A stretch of DNA of 64,000 bases, taken from assembly GCA_911728455.2 (NCBI GenBank), contig OU452227.1:14648110-14712109 (forward strand), read 5' to 3'. A program made the position numbers and the translations under genes. This document shows, piece by piece, positions 48,891 through 60,757 of the stretch (the stretch's first letter is position 1; the number at the start of each line of letters is the position of its first letter). Origin of the DNA: Marthasterias glacialis (taxonomy: Eukaryota; Echinodermata; Asteroidea; Forcipulatida; Asteriidae). The notes under the pieces are model-generated. The model saw only the letters and a list, made by a program, of their open reading frames with translations, had not been told where the DNA came from and made no database searches.

Positions 48891-49215
48891 TGACATTTGA
48901 GTTTAGCCGCTCAAGGCTGTAATCAATCATGCCTTCCAGGTGGCTTTATGTCTTGGAATTTGTTTTATCAGATCTAAAGGATCCATATCTGATGGTTTAG
49001 ATCATTTGAAAGGGATTGTGTTGACCTAAAGTGAAATATTACACGCTGTTCTAAAAGGTACTGTCAGAAACAGTATTTTGGTATGAGCGTGTGAGTTTTA
49101 TTTGCTGGGGCGCAATTCTGGCTGAGATCAATCAAGCCTTCCAGATGGCTTCCAGGAGGCATGAGAGCTTGCAATTTATTTTATTATAAATTTGAAATGG
49201 GGGTCTTCAAATTCT
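48891..49215. repeat. Two diverged direct repeats, about 190 bp apart
   Basis: ATCAATCATGCCTTCCAGGT-GGCTT at about 48923 and ATCAATCAAGCCTTCCAGAT-GGCTT at about 49127 share flanking TTGAGTTT/GTGAGTTTT and AATTTGTTTTAT/AATTTATTTTAT. Confidence 0.5.
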
Positions 49216-51399
49216 GTTTTTCACGACAGTATTTCAGACAGAAATAATTCTATGGAAGATTGGTACTGATATGAACTTCAGGAATCTTCTTCCTCAAAAA
49301 TGAGTGTTTTTTTTATTCCACCCCTTGTCAAAAAATCACTCAAACAACTATACGGCGGCCCCACCTCCATCCCTTGCAGCTGACACCATCTCGGACTGCT
49401 GGGGCGAGTTTTGCTTCTCCCCTTACCATTCTTTCATTTCCATTTGTTTCCTAATTATAGCTTGAAAACCATAAGATGTTACAGTGTCAATTTTATAAAA
49501 CTCAAGGCTATACTATTGTGGTAAAGTATAATTATATTATTTAAGTTAATAAGATGACGTGCTCGTTTGTTCTTATGTCTTCGTTTTATTGCATATGTGT
49601 AATTAACTAAATAAGTAAACTTAGTTGATGTACTTCATAAAAATGGTGAACGCAACTTCGAAAACGGCAAGGTTGCATTTGTTTTTGTTTATATTGACTA
49701 TGAACAATTTGTGCCCGCAATATCCTTGCATGCTGTTCTCTCATTTGTTAATATATTTAAGTCTGAATACGCGTCATTTATACCAGCCCATATCCCGAAG
49801 TGTTGGATTTGGCTTTACTAGCCACAAGCTGGCGCCTCAGCCAAAAGAAAGGTTTCAGCCATCAGTGATCTTCAACGAGACCATGACACTTTGAACCTGC
49901 CGACCAACGCCCCTTCTGCTTGGCATCATACCCCCCATCCCATACACCCACTCCCAGCAATACATCAGATCTTGCCCCCATCGATTAATTAATGAAACAG
50001 TAAAATGGGAAGCGGGTTCCGTGACTACTCCGGGTTGAGCTAACCCATGGGTTCGTCTGGAACCGCACTCGGAAATGACCTGATGATGATTCTACGCATT
50101 TCAAATGAATTACACTTATGCTACATGACATTTCCGTAGACAGTCATTCGTCATGGCACTACGCTGGCTAATTTCTCTATTTGAATCGATGTTATACAAT
50201 CCCTTTTCTTATTTAAAGAGAATTCATTCAAATAGTTTGCAAATTATTATCGTGAAATTTCAATTGAACGTGCTTTGTTTGTCATTGCAATACACTGTGG
50301 CTTGAAAAGCCATTTTTAAGAGGGTATTTTATTCAAAAGGTTAACAAAAGTTTACAAAAGCCTTAACAAACTTACCTTGGAAAATGTCATTTAAAGATAT
50401 GAATGTGGTTTTGCTTGATAAAATAAATGAATGCTCTACGTTTACGAGATAACAGCGTATATCAGCCGGTATCAATTTTCCGTGTTTCCTTTGAATTATT
50501 TGGGGTTTTAATTTTTGTCATTACCCGGAAATTCCTACAAAGCACGGAAAACACTGCAATAATGTTATCCATGCAGGTATTTTCAAAGTGTAGGTATTAT
50601 TTATTAAGGCAGCATTCTTCGAACGAATGTCAAACCCCAGGAGTCCCAAGACACTGTTACTTCATTCAAACAATTCTCAGAAAAAAAACACCTGTTCTAA
50701 ATGTTCAATTGTCATTTACAGACAATTGCAGGATTAGTCATTAATGACAAAAAAATGATAAGTTTCAGTCTGAAAGCTCACTGACTATAAAGTTAATACA
50801 TCCACAAATCCCAAGGGCAATATTTTTTGTTTGTTGTTGTTTATTCGGTTGCCAACGCTTGTTGATGGCAATGTTGTTGTTGTTTTGGTTGCTGCTGCTG
50901 TTTTTGTTCTTGTAGATGTCTTGTTGGTCATCATCTTTTTTGAGTTGTCGTCGCCGATGTTGTCGTTGCTTTGTTGTTGTTGTTGTTATTGTTGTTGTTT
51001 TTGGTTAGGTTTTTTTCACAGTTATGTTTGCTTGTAGGTTGTAGGTGTCACTTTGGTAGACTTAGAAGGTACGAACTCTTCCTTAGTTGACACCAAAAGA
51101 TATGGATTGCACACCAACTGGATTTTAACCCCCGACCCAGTCACGAACCCCTCCCCTAGGTCATCATGTGAGATGTGTCGGCTTCTACATATAAAAGGCA
51201 TTAGGATCTGGCACGCGATCACTCCATCAATCTATTAACACGTCATTATAAACCCAAGTCATGAAAAAGCCGTCTGGGCAAGCACGCAAATCTTCTGTAG
51301 TGCAACCTTGCTTCTACGGATGCGTGCTTTCACTGTTCCGTCACGAGTTGGGGACGATACGACACGGTGCCTGTGAGAACGAGACTGACTAAAGTCCTA
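49216..51399. other. Intergenic, no gene recognised
   Basis: A GTT-rich stretch with degenerate units is at 50830-51010. No recognisable coding frame. Confidence 0.35.
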
Positions 51400-53000
51400 T
51401 GCGTGTGCTTTCCATGCACTCATGGTGATGCCTAATCACACTTGTCACCAGGCGGAGGAGGAGGAGGAGGGTGGGGGTGAACCTGCCTTTCCATTTCACT
51501 CTGCTAAAAAGATAATTGAGCTGCTTGTGCGTGACAATGGAGGATTAATGATTATGCTTAGGATTAATTAGTAGACAAAGGCAACTCTAGGCTGGTGATA
51601 GAGATTGACGTTTTGGTGGCCTTTTTATTGGGCATATCCCATATAAGATGACACAGGGATCAGTTACTGCCTGTTTGCGTGCATGCGTGTTAATATTTAA
51701 TTAGCAAAAACAAAGGGTGAGATTAAGCTGGCTATACATTTCATGACACTGGAGTGTATTACAGTAGAATGAATCTACGGGATGAAGTAAATTCCTGTCT
51801 CTGATCCAAGGCCAAAAGACTAATCTCTCTATCAAGTCAATGAATCGACTACACTTCCGGAGAATCATCCCTCAAGGACCCCCCCCCCACCCCTCCCCGG
51901 ATGATTGGCGCTCTCCTGTCTTTGCATACTTTGCATGGAAACCAGCTGAACCTCTGATATAGAGGCTGTAAGACAATGAAGTGACGTGTTGTAACGATTG
52001 TTGTTGATATTGTATAGAGCACCATTTCCTCTTAGTTCATGTTTCTGCATTGATTTTTCCACATTTGATTGGGTAATTTACGTTTTACCATGGTTTTACG
52101 TTTTTGTGCTCAAATCGTTTTGGAAACTCGGACTTTAGAACGTGTAGATCACGGGCGAACGATCTACGCGTAGATCTATAGTGTGTAATCACTCATCACC
52201 TGTAGGCCACAGCTTGTCCAATAGATCGGTAATAATTGAGGATTGTTGTATCATCACGCAATATTATTGCTTCCGATGTTTAACGCTAGCATGAGCTGTC
52301 AATTTAGGTTAATAGGAAATCCCAGCGTCGTTCCCATGGGCAGCGCGCCTCATCGAACCCTCTCATCACAAGAAAGGCATGCTATTAAGTGCGCGGCGAG
52401 ATCGACACACCCATGGAAATGAGGTTGGGGATATCTCCCTCTGAGCTCCGTGTGCATCATTGGGTTTAGAAATCCCAGGATAGTCTGCCATGAGTCACTG
52501 GTCTATTTAAGGGTGCAGTAAGTACACTTGAAAAAAAGGTTGTCACCGTCCTCAGGCCGTCGTCGTTATGATCTGATTATACAGCACGCACACCCGTGCA
52601 GGCTAGACTGTTTGAAATCCCTGCGACACACGCAATGCCGAGACGCGGACCCGGCTTGGAGCCGGCCACTAAGTCGGTTTTTCCCGCCTTGTTTTCTTTT
52701 GAAGCAGACGTTTAACTAATGCTGATTAAATGCTGATTGTGATGACACACTGCCATGTTGAAGCGGAAGCTCAAACACTGACATGGTCTAATTAACTCAT
52801 TTGTTTCATTATGAGTTGCACGATACCATTTCTCCATAAATAATTAGGTTCTTCCCACAGTGTGAAAGCGATTATTAGTTGTGAAGAACATTGGTTTTGG
52901 TTAATGGCAAATCTCGGTAAAAAATAATCAATTTGTGACTTTTAATCCAAGAAACTTCGTCGGTACCAGTCAAATTATGAACTATTTCCGTGGCTGAAAT
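51400..53000. other. Repeat-poor intergenic block with homeodomain-type motifs
   Basis: This 1.6-kb block shows few obvious repeats. Motifs such as GGATTAATGATTA and GGATTAATTAG (51541-51571), TAATTAGC, CTAATTAAC and AATAATTAGG, and a 16-bp palindrome GATCTACGCGTAGATC at 52161-52176, stand out. A regulatory role is only inference; the 63-codon frame at 52528 is not recognisable. Confidence 0.3.
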
Positions 53001-53299
53001 GGTTTAATCCCAGGGACAAATTTAGTCCGATGTTATTTATTTGTGTCTTACAATTTAATTTGAAAGCACAAACAATTTTTTAACCCTTTCGCCGTTTTTA
53101 GATTTTTATTTAGTTTTTTTATGGAAGTCGCCAGACACACAAGGCCAGTAAGCCATTCGAGGTGTGGGCTACAAATCAGCTGTTTTCCCAGGGGCCATTG
53201 CCTCCTACTCCTGGGGCTGAAACAGGGTAGCCCCCTTTACAGTCCGTAAGGATGTAAGCTTAGGTATCATCCATCAGACGCCTGGCTGGTAGAGCAGAA

Positions 53300-53450
53300 A
53301 GCTCTACCTCCCTAACTTTTACGAAGCAATTATGGTTAAGTGCCTACCTCAAGGACACAAGTGTCATGACCGGGACTCGAACCCACACTCCGATGACTCA
53401 GCCACCAGAGCTTGAGTCCCACGCACTAACCACTCGGCCACGACACGCCA
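53300..53450 (-). mobile_element. tRNA-derived SINE, reverse
   Basis: Reading the minus strand: CGTGTCGTGGCCGAGTGG (A box), ATCGGAGTGTGGGTTCGAGTC (B box at 53373-53383 on plus as GGACTCGAACC) and CACTTGTGTCCTTGAGG. The tail past 53300 is lost or replaced. Confidence 0.8.
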
Positions 53451-53483
53451 CAAAGTGGTAATGGCATCTCATTTCGACCACAC

Positions 53484-53604
53484 GGCGTTTTCGAAACCAC
53501 GGCCTGGGCTTGGGCTCCGTCCGCCTATTTGAAGCCCCGTAAGGAAAGCATCACGTTTTCTAATAACCTTGACCAAGCCTAAAGCCATGATTTCGAAAAC
53601 GGCC
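53484..53604. mobile_element. MITE-like element with GGC-GTTTTCGAAA ends
   Basis: GGCGTTTTCGAAACCACGGC is mirrored by CATGATTTCGAAAACGGCC. GGGCTTGGGCTC faces GACCAAGCC inside. Same family as 12864-13015, and inserted next to a SINE. Confidence 0.65.
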
Positions 53605-54614
53605 CTAATATTAACACAATCTTTCTGATATAGCCTTCCTCTACTGGGCTCGAAACGTGATGTCACCACCGCCGTTACCATTTATTCCACAGGTCACTTT
53701 GGTTGTAAAGCAATTTGCAACAGCATTTTGTGCTACAGTTTTTTTAAGTCTCACAATGTAATTCCATTGCTTGTTCATGTAATCAAAACTTGCTTGTATC
53801 TTCAAATGAAATGTACACTAATTATCGAAACAAAATTGGTTTTTAATTAACTCTTACAAAAAGGGGGGAGTAATTGTATGCCTCTTTCTTGAAGAGATGT
53901 TCCGAACGAATGTACTGATCCAAAACTGATGTTGTACTTAATTAATTGGGATAGACCAATTTCTCTTTACGCAGAGATACGAATGAATACACTCTTCTAG
54001 CAAACCAATGTCATACCCCTTCTTAGCTGGTTGTAGTGTGTTGAACTAAAGTTGCCCCAGTGACTTTTTGATATGTTTTAGAAACTCCACGTTTTTGCAG
54101 AGCTCTGCTCAAAAATCTTGGTTTGGATCCAATAATTGGATACCCTTAAATTTATTGTCGTCTGCACCATGATCTCTGGATGTGGTTGAACTATTAATAA
54201 TGATGAATTGTTCCGTCTGTCTATACACTCCATCACTCCACATTAATGTAGTCTTCGATCTCGAAACAAAAACAATAATAGCTGACAAGGAGGCGTACAG
54301 CTTTGATACAAATCCGCTTATTCATGCTGTTCTCAAGATAATTACAAACACCGACTCTGTTCTATTTTTATGTCTTTTCCCGCAGTTTTATTCATGTAGG
54401 TTCTTGAAACACCAGTTCTTTTATAGACCTTCTGCGATGTAGTTAGTCGCGGTTTTTTTTAAAGATAGAAATAAACGTTTGGGTGAACTGGATAGTCAAT
54501 GGATTATTATATTTTATACACAATCATTTAGACAACAATTAATGAGAAAGTTTCTGCTCAAACTTATTGTTCTCGAGAAAACAGCTACATTGTTTGTTTT
54601 TCTAAATCGTATAG
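53605..54614. other. Intergenic, nothing recognised
   Basis: The 86-codon frame at 54182-54442 has no recognisable domain. Confidence 0.35.
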
Positions 54615-54945
54615 ACCATGTTACCTGTGACATCATAATGTTTACAAAAGAGCCACAGAGCCTGGACTTCCTACAGGTATAATTTGTACACAGCCTAATG
54701 GAAGAAAAACTCAATAATATATTTTATGGCGATTGGACTGTCTGATTTTTATCAATTTCTGATATGAAGAAAGGGGGCACATCTCAAAACTTGTTCAGCT
54801 GTTGCTTTTGTAACTCTTGAATTTATGTGGAAATTATGACACAAAATGTAACATTTCCCATATGATCAGTGTAGTATCTTGACTGCCAGAAAGGTCCTGG
54901 AATGTGTAAGGTGACTTTTTTTGTAAACAAAAGTTACTGGTCTAT
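54615..54945 (+). mobile_element. Interspersed inverted-end repeat, copy 3
   Basis: Closest copy to 21837-22160, sharing ACCTGTGACATCATA, AAAAGAGCCACAGAGCCTGG, CTTGTTCAGCTGTT, TTATGTGGAAATTATG and GATCAGTGTAGTATCT. Ends in GTAAACAAAAGTTACTGGTC. Confidence 0.75.
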
Positions 54946-55429
54946 TTCTATTCAGGAACACTGGTTCATAATCTTCGTATATCTAATTAAATCATTGTTG
55001 GCATTCTTAAAAACGCATTCTTAAAAAATGGTCTTGACGCGATTTAAAGAATTGTTTTGACCTAAACAAAATAATTCGATTAAAATTTGTGTGTCGACAC
55101 TCGTGATCAATAAGAATTTAAAAACTTTACGTGGTATGAAGTCGGTGGGCCTAATGTTCCTATCCTAGTGTGAGAAATATTAGTCGTCAGATAATAAGTT
55201 GTCATCTTCGAAAGTTGTCATCTTCGAAAATATTAGTTTGAATGAATTTTTTGGGGGGAGTGGGGGTTGCCTGATCAATTCATATACAACTGCGTACAAA
55301 AACTCATGAGCGGCATTTTACCATGAAATTTCATTTTTAGTTATCATTATTGTATATTTCTGGTAATGAAACCAAGAAACCGAAAAAGTGTCTACACTGT
55401 GACCCGTAGGCCTGAAGATATATACCTGT
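54946..55429. other. Intergenic, nothing recognised
   Basis: A short tandem duplication GTTGTCATCTTCGAAA occurs near 55199-55228. Confidence 0.4.
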
Positions 55430-55610
55430 GTAGACAAGACGATGAAGAAATGTCAGTTTTAGATGTGGGAGTAAAACCCCAAATAGGGAAAACCCACGCA
55501 ATCAGGTAGAGATTGACAACACAATTCACATGATGCAAGGCTCCGGTCCGGGATTCGAACCGGGGTCACAGAGGTGAAAGGCAGGGAAAGAAACCACTGA
55601 GCCAACCTGA
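55430..55610 (-). mobile_element. tRNA-derived SINE, third type, reverse
   Basis: On the minus strand TCAGGTTGGCTCAGTGG gives an A box and GGTTCGAATCC (55551-55561) a perfect B box, followed by CGGAGCCTTGCAT and a body with GTGGGTTTTCCC. The tRNA-like head is longer than a real tRNA between the boxes. Confidence 0.65.
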
Positions 55611-56265
55611 ATGTTGAGTTGTTTTCCAAATTAAAGTAGGCCTAACTCTTTGTGTAACATGAACTCTTCCCATCAGACATGTCGTTCGATCCCCCTGAGA
55701 ACAAGATTGCTGACTTGAGTTAAGGTCACCTTTCTTTATCACAATAGTTTTGAAGCACACACCACAAGATACAAAAAATTACTTCCACAAAACAATGTTT
55801 GTACAGTACAGTTAACGTAGGTACCGGTACAGTTGTTAAAACACTTGTGTTGATTACTACAAAGTGTAGACGATATATTGATGGAAAGGTATGACCTTTT
55901 TCACTGTCGAGTCATCACGTTTTTCTTGGGTTTAAATAGCTGTATCTGAATCCTTTAAAACGCAAGCATGCCCAATTCAATTCACCACAGGGCTTTATGG
56001 GTTGTGTAGTAACTTTAAGGTAACAGAAATTTCAGTGTTATTGAATTTTTCATAACTTATTGTTTCATAAAGATAATGCGAAAACAGTGACACCTGCATG
56101 AAAAATGTTACCTTTTCTTTAAAATGGAGTAATCTTACAAAGCTTCAACCAATAGACCCCTTGCTCTTGACGTCACAAGCCGGCCAAGGTCTGCCAGTTT
56201 GGGAGTCAAATTGCGTAAACGCGCGCGCGTTGCCTCACTACAGAGTGGTAATAAAGAGCTTGTTT
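55611..56265. other. Intergenic, nothing recognised
   Basis: AATAGACCCC at 56152 resembles the end of the element at 56269 but has no partner. CpG-rich GCGCGCGCG at 56221. Confidence 0.35.
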
Positions 56266-56268
56266 AAA

Positions 56269-56499
56269 TAGACCGATCCATTAAGCCCCTCCCCCATACG
56301 TGTTGACCAATCACAACCTATGGTACGCCACCGAAAGTCCGACAAAAGTCCGACCCCATAAAAATCCTATTGGAACGTTCATGGCGTGCAGTGTGGCTTT
56401 GAAGAGACGCACATTGTGTTGTCCGCGTGTACAGTAGATATTTAGCCAATGCTGTGATTTGTCAATATGTTTAGGGGCGGGGCTTAATGGATCGGTCTA
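56269..56499. mobile_element. MITE-like element with TAGACCGATCC ends
   Basis: TAGACCGATCCATTAAGCCC is perfectly mirrored by GGGCTTAATGGATCGGTCTA. A second block inside (TGTTGACCAATCACA versus TGTGATTTGTCAATA) extends the imperfect arms to about 45 bp. TA at each end fits a Tc1/mariner-type target. The near-perfect ends suggest recent movement. Confidence 0.8.
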
Positions 56500-56502
56500 T
56501 TG

Positions 56503-56629
56503 GCGGCTACGGCTACGGCTACGGCTTGATCGCCGCGTCATCATGCGTTGAAGTATGGGACGTTCTTAGCAACACCCTTAGGAACTGACCGTAGCCGTAG
56601 CCGTTATAGCCGCTATTTCGGATACAGCC
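56503..56629. mobile_element. MITE-like element of the GCCGTGTCCG family, left end truncated
   Basis: GGCGGCTACGGCTACGGCTA faces CCGTAGCCGTAGCCGTTATA and the right terminus CTATTTCGGATACAGCC. The left counterpart of that terminus is missing, with the 56269 element abutting exactly there. Confidence 0.6.
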
Positions 56630-57223
56630 AAATAAAAGGGCGCAAAGATTTGTTGTTTTGAACAGGATATTTCACCGAAGGTTAAAAGTTCGTGCAACGG
56701 GTTCTCGCCATACGAATGTTAGCGTCTAGCACAACGGTGGCTGAGTACGCGACGTGCCAGTGTCCTTTTTAGGACACCATAGACAAGTTTAGACATTCTT
56801 CCGGGTGGAAAACCTGCCACCATGCAAGTTTTACACACATGGACTTATCAATTTATTCAAGGAATTTCTTCATCCCTGGCAGCGCATCCGCCTTATCGAT
56901 TGAAGAATGTAATAGGATGTGATATTTAAAAAGAGTTTACGGAAGTTATCATGATTACCCGGAATTCAACACAGAAGGAAGGCTTAAAAAAACCTGGCCT
57001 CTATTTCCATACGCAGCTTCATGATATCAGCATCAAACACCGCTATCTCGGGCATTTGAAAACTTTGGCCAATTAATTTCATAAAAGTGTGCTCACCACT
57101 GTATTAAAGTTGCTTGGCAAAGGTAGGTTACCAGCTAAAATGTTAAGTTGTGTGTGTTATCTGCAACCGGTTCCTTGCTCCCGTAGTCTTCATTTCAAGA
57201 CGCATTATTTTGCAAACTATTAC
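56630..57223. other. Intergenic, nothing recognised
   Basis: No coding frame or repeat identified. Confidence 0.3.
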
Positions 57224-57255
57224 CATGGAGCTATAAAACGTTTTATAGCTCCATG
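57224..57255. repeat. 32-bp perfect palindrome
   Basis: The half-site CATGGAGCTATAAAAC is followed immediately by its exact reverse complement with no spacer. Confidence 0.95.
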
Positions 57256-57353
57256 CTATTACAAAGAGAATCACTTCTCGAAGTAGTCTTGACTATGTTA
57301 ATGACCGAAAGGACGACTAAATCGCTACTTTTGTCGAATTTGTGTTGTAGGAC

Positions 57354-57479
57354 CAGTGGCGTAACTACACATTTTTGTCGTCTTTTTTTTTTTCGATCTC
57401 CTGTTAGGGGGGAAAGAGGGGGCAGGGTTCTGACTGAGTGGGGTTGGAGCGCACCTGACCCCCGCTGGTTACGCCACTG
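57354..57479. mobile_element. CAGTGGCGTAACTA element with 8-bp target duplication
   Basis: CAGTGGCGTAACTA at the left is mirrored by GGTTACGCCACTG at the right. The flanking octamers TGTAGGAC and CTTAGGAC match at 6 of 8 positions, as expected of a hAT-type insertion. No coding capacity. Confidence 0.7.
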
Positions 57480-57684
57480 CTTAGGACACGTGTATAGTTC
57501 TGTGTCTCAAAGGTGCCTTTAGTATGACCGCTGATGCGGATAAGCGCAACGTAAGTGTACAGTGTCACGTACGCACACCGTAAAGTTCATCCTACACTGC
57601 TGCCTGTTGTACGTCGATCGAAGGCGGCCGCGAGTAACGAACTTTTGACAAGAGCAAGACTATATATATATAATATATAAGATA

Positions 57685-58000
57685 TAACCAGTTATTATAT
57701 AGCGCTTTATCACAGCCCGAAGGGTGTCTCAAAGCGCTTTTGACATTTTAGCCCTGGTCACTGGGCCATTTATTTCATTCCTTAAACCATCTCAGCTCCC
57801 TGGGGAGTATACAGCCGGTGCTGCGAGTAACCGCGCTCCAAGCTAATCATTCACATGAACCATCTCTGCCCTCCCATCAACTCCTGGGTGGAGAAAAGCA
57901 ATCATAAAGTGTCTTGCTTAAGGACGCAAATGTCACAACCGGGATTCGAACCCACACTCTGCTGGTCAGAAACAGCAGAGCTTGAGTCCGGTGCTCCGAC
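57685..58000 (-). mobile_element. tRNA-derived SINE, reverse, nearly full body
   Basis: On the minus strand the B box is GGTTCGAATCC (57942-57952), followed by TTGCGTCCTTAAGCAAGACA, TTGCTTTTC, a CCCAGGAG block, TGGTTCATGTGAATGATTAG, GCAGCACCGGCTGTATACTC and a tail AAAGCGC. The flank contains a TA-rich tract at 57661-57690. Confidence 0.8.
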
Positions 58001-58320
58001 ACCATGGGAAATTTGCTCCAAAACATTGCTTAGGATTTTCTTTTCTTTTTTAATTGGACTATACAAGCAAAACATTACGAGGGTGCATGTTGTTTTAGAA
58101 TGGGGGATGCCCACCGAGGCCGCAAGAAGCGAAGAAGTAAAGGAAGCGAAGAAGGTTCTGACCTGTGTGTGTGTACATTTTTTTCAGTCAGGGTCATTTT
58201 TGTCATCGTATTGAATCTTTCTTTGGGTGGTAGGTTTCACCAAATTGTGCTCCTCTTTGTAATCTTGTTTGCATTGTAGATTTATGGTCTGACCCCACTT
58301 TTTCGAGACTTAATGAGTCC

Positions 58321-58449
58321 AATAGACCTTATGCATCCGCCGCCATCTTTGAGGTCAAATGCAGCATCAAACGTGCGTTGTAGCCTTTTTGACCTCAGCC
58401 CGTTCCTGTACTAAATGCTCATAGTGACGTCATACGCATAAGGTCTATT
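58321..58449. mobile_element. MITE-like element with AATAGACCTTATGC ends
   Basis: AATAGACCTTATGCATCCG is mirrored by ACGCATAAGGTCTATT. Inside, TTTGAGGTCAAA and TTTTGACCTCA also face each other. It shares only AATAGACC with the element at 56269. Confidence 0.7.
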
Positions 58450-60757
58450 CGGGGGCTCAGTTGGTCACAAAATGGGACAAACATAGCCCCACCCTCCCCC
58501 ACCCCAAATTGTGTTTGGGTGGAGATGGTGTTAATTTCCCCCATCCCTTCCTACCCCAAGTTGCTGGTTGGTCACTTCCTGATTTTAAAATGTAGATGTA
58601 AACCATGAAACTTCAATATTTCGTCCATCTCGGGGTCTTACAAGTTGAGAGTAACTATTTAGGGGAGTGGGGGTGGTCGCCTGGTTTTCTCTGGCACGTT
58701 TCGCACGTTCACTAAGTGGTATTGTCCTTGCACCGGTTCACATGTGACGCTTAACAACAGTCCACCAGAAGACCAGGTGTTCAATAAAAGCTACTCACAC
58801 CTGGTGGTTCTAGTTATCGTAATTCCAAACGTCAAGACAGATTATGATTCCGTTGGGATTACAAGTTAATCGTTAGGAATCAAGCATGTCCTTTGCTGGT
58901 CATTAAAAGTCCATTTCAACAGATGTGTTTATTAAAGAAAAAGTACCCCGGATTAGTTATTTGCGGGGGAAATGGAGAATATAGTTTCAATCTGAAAGCT
59001 CACTCCCCGCAAAGTTCATACCAGTGCCGAACTTCTTCCCGACTGATATAAGACTAAAAATCGATGAATCAGCATTTAAAACTCCCAAATCTCTGATGTA
59101 TTTCGATTGCCATTATTTAGAAATGGGCCTGGTGAAAAAGCACAACATGCCGAACTAAACATAAACTGTTGTTTTCACCTAAATGGGATCACCTAATTTA
59201 ATTAGATGTTCACTTCTTGTTTGTGAAATGCCTGGACGGTACTTTTTTCAAACTAGAGATGAACTTGAACTTCCTGTTTGAAAACCGATGATGTAGACCT
59301 ACCTTCCCTTTAACTAGTTATTGATTGCCAAGCTGGTAACACAGCGCTACCGTGATCATTGAGATGGGTCTACCTTGACGTGCTTGTAATTTTTGGTATT
59401 TGGGGTTGATTGGTTGTGATTAGCCGTTGCCAGTTGCTAGAAAAAAACGACCTTGCTGAAGAAAATGAGGCCAACACGTTCGCACAATTATTTTTCTCAG
59501 CCAGGAAAAACTTGTCAACAATAATAATAGCGCGGGGTGAGAAACGTTTTCGTTTCTTGTTTGGTATGACGGCTATGCTTAAGCATTTAGTACCTATACT
59601 TACAAGGGATTTTAGCTTGTATGTAGTGTGCAGTCATTGCAGTTCTTGAGTAGGCCTTATTCTGAAACATCTAAGCTTCAAAACCCACATTTTTCCGGCT
59701 CGATACTAAAGGTATAATGACTATGTTAGGCCGCCACCATATCCGATACAATGAAGATGAACGGTGGTATTATATTATTCAAAAAGAGATAACAATCATT
59801 GTACTTTGAGCTAGAAAAAATACATTTTGTTACTAATGGTAACCTCACCAAATTTAATTTGGAAATGGGAGTTATTTTCTATTATCTGTAATAAATAACT
59901 AATAGTTCAGTTACAGTCGTTGTTATTTCTATTCTATTATGCAAGAGGAATGTACGTTTAAATACGAGGGAAACAAAATAACTAACTAACTAAATAACGA
60001 CCATGAATACCACGCCCGGTGTTATGTTGTTGAGGGAGTCCCTTTCATATTATCGACTGTATTCCCATACGTCAAAACACCCCGCTCCCCCGCCCGAAAA
60101 TCCTCAAAAAATGCTCTTGAGATTCCCAGAACATAATGAAGTCACAATCGGAGGGGGTACACCATGCCATTATCGAGCCCCAAATGTAATCATGAGTCTT
60201 GGATAATTAAAATTGCAAGATGGGGAGTGCTGATGATCATTTTGACTTTCCTTTGACATCGTAAAAATTCCTTTCATCGTATATAGAAGCCACTCGGTCC
60301 CCGTATTAGATGTCAAAGGATACCAAATATTGTCCCACCTGCAAAAACGATGAAGTTAATGATGATAAACTACAACCACTTCCGATTCCCCAGGGTAAAT
60401 CATGACCACTGACCTGGGGTCACAATAGCTGTTTAAAGTGCCCTGGGGATATAACTCCCGCAATAAAACCGTTGCCAAATTCAAGCCGCAGTTTCCCCAC
60501 AAAGGCCTAACTTTAAAGGAAAAGTACATCATTGTTTTTTGGGAAGACTAAATTAATTCACAGCACAGGTTCAATAAAAAAAGGCTACATCATCCAACCT
60601 AATCTATTACATTCTGTGGTCACGTTTTAGTGTACAACAGTGACAATCGGCTGTTTAGTGTGAGAGATTTTGTGCACGTTTGTTGGTACTTATTTTACAA
60701 GGTGCTTCAACATCAATTAAGCCGAGACGGTTTGGAAAAAGACACAACTAAGAATAG
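58450..60757. other. Intergenic, no gene recognised
   Basis: A segment at 58975-59040 (TCTGAAAGCTCACT, AAAGTTCATACCAG) echoes 50760-50815, so a worn repeat is present. Open frames are short and unrecognised. Confidence 0.35.

Noticed and set aside
57855-58214. 119-codon frame
   Set aside because: Its first half is the antisense of a SINE, including the B box.
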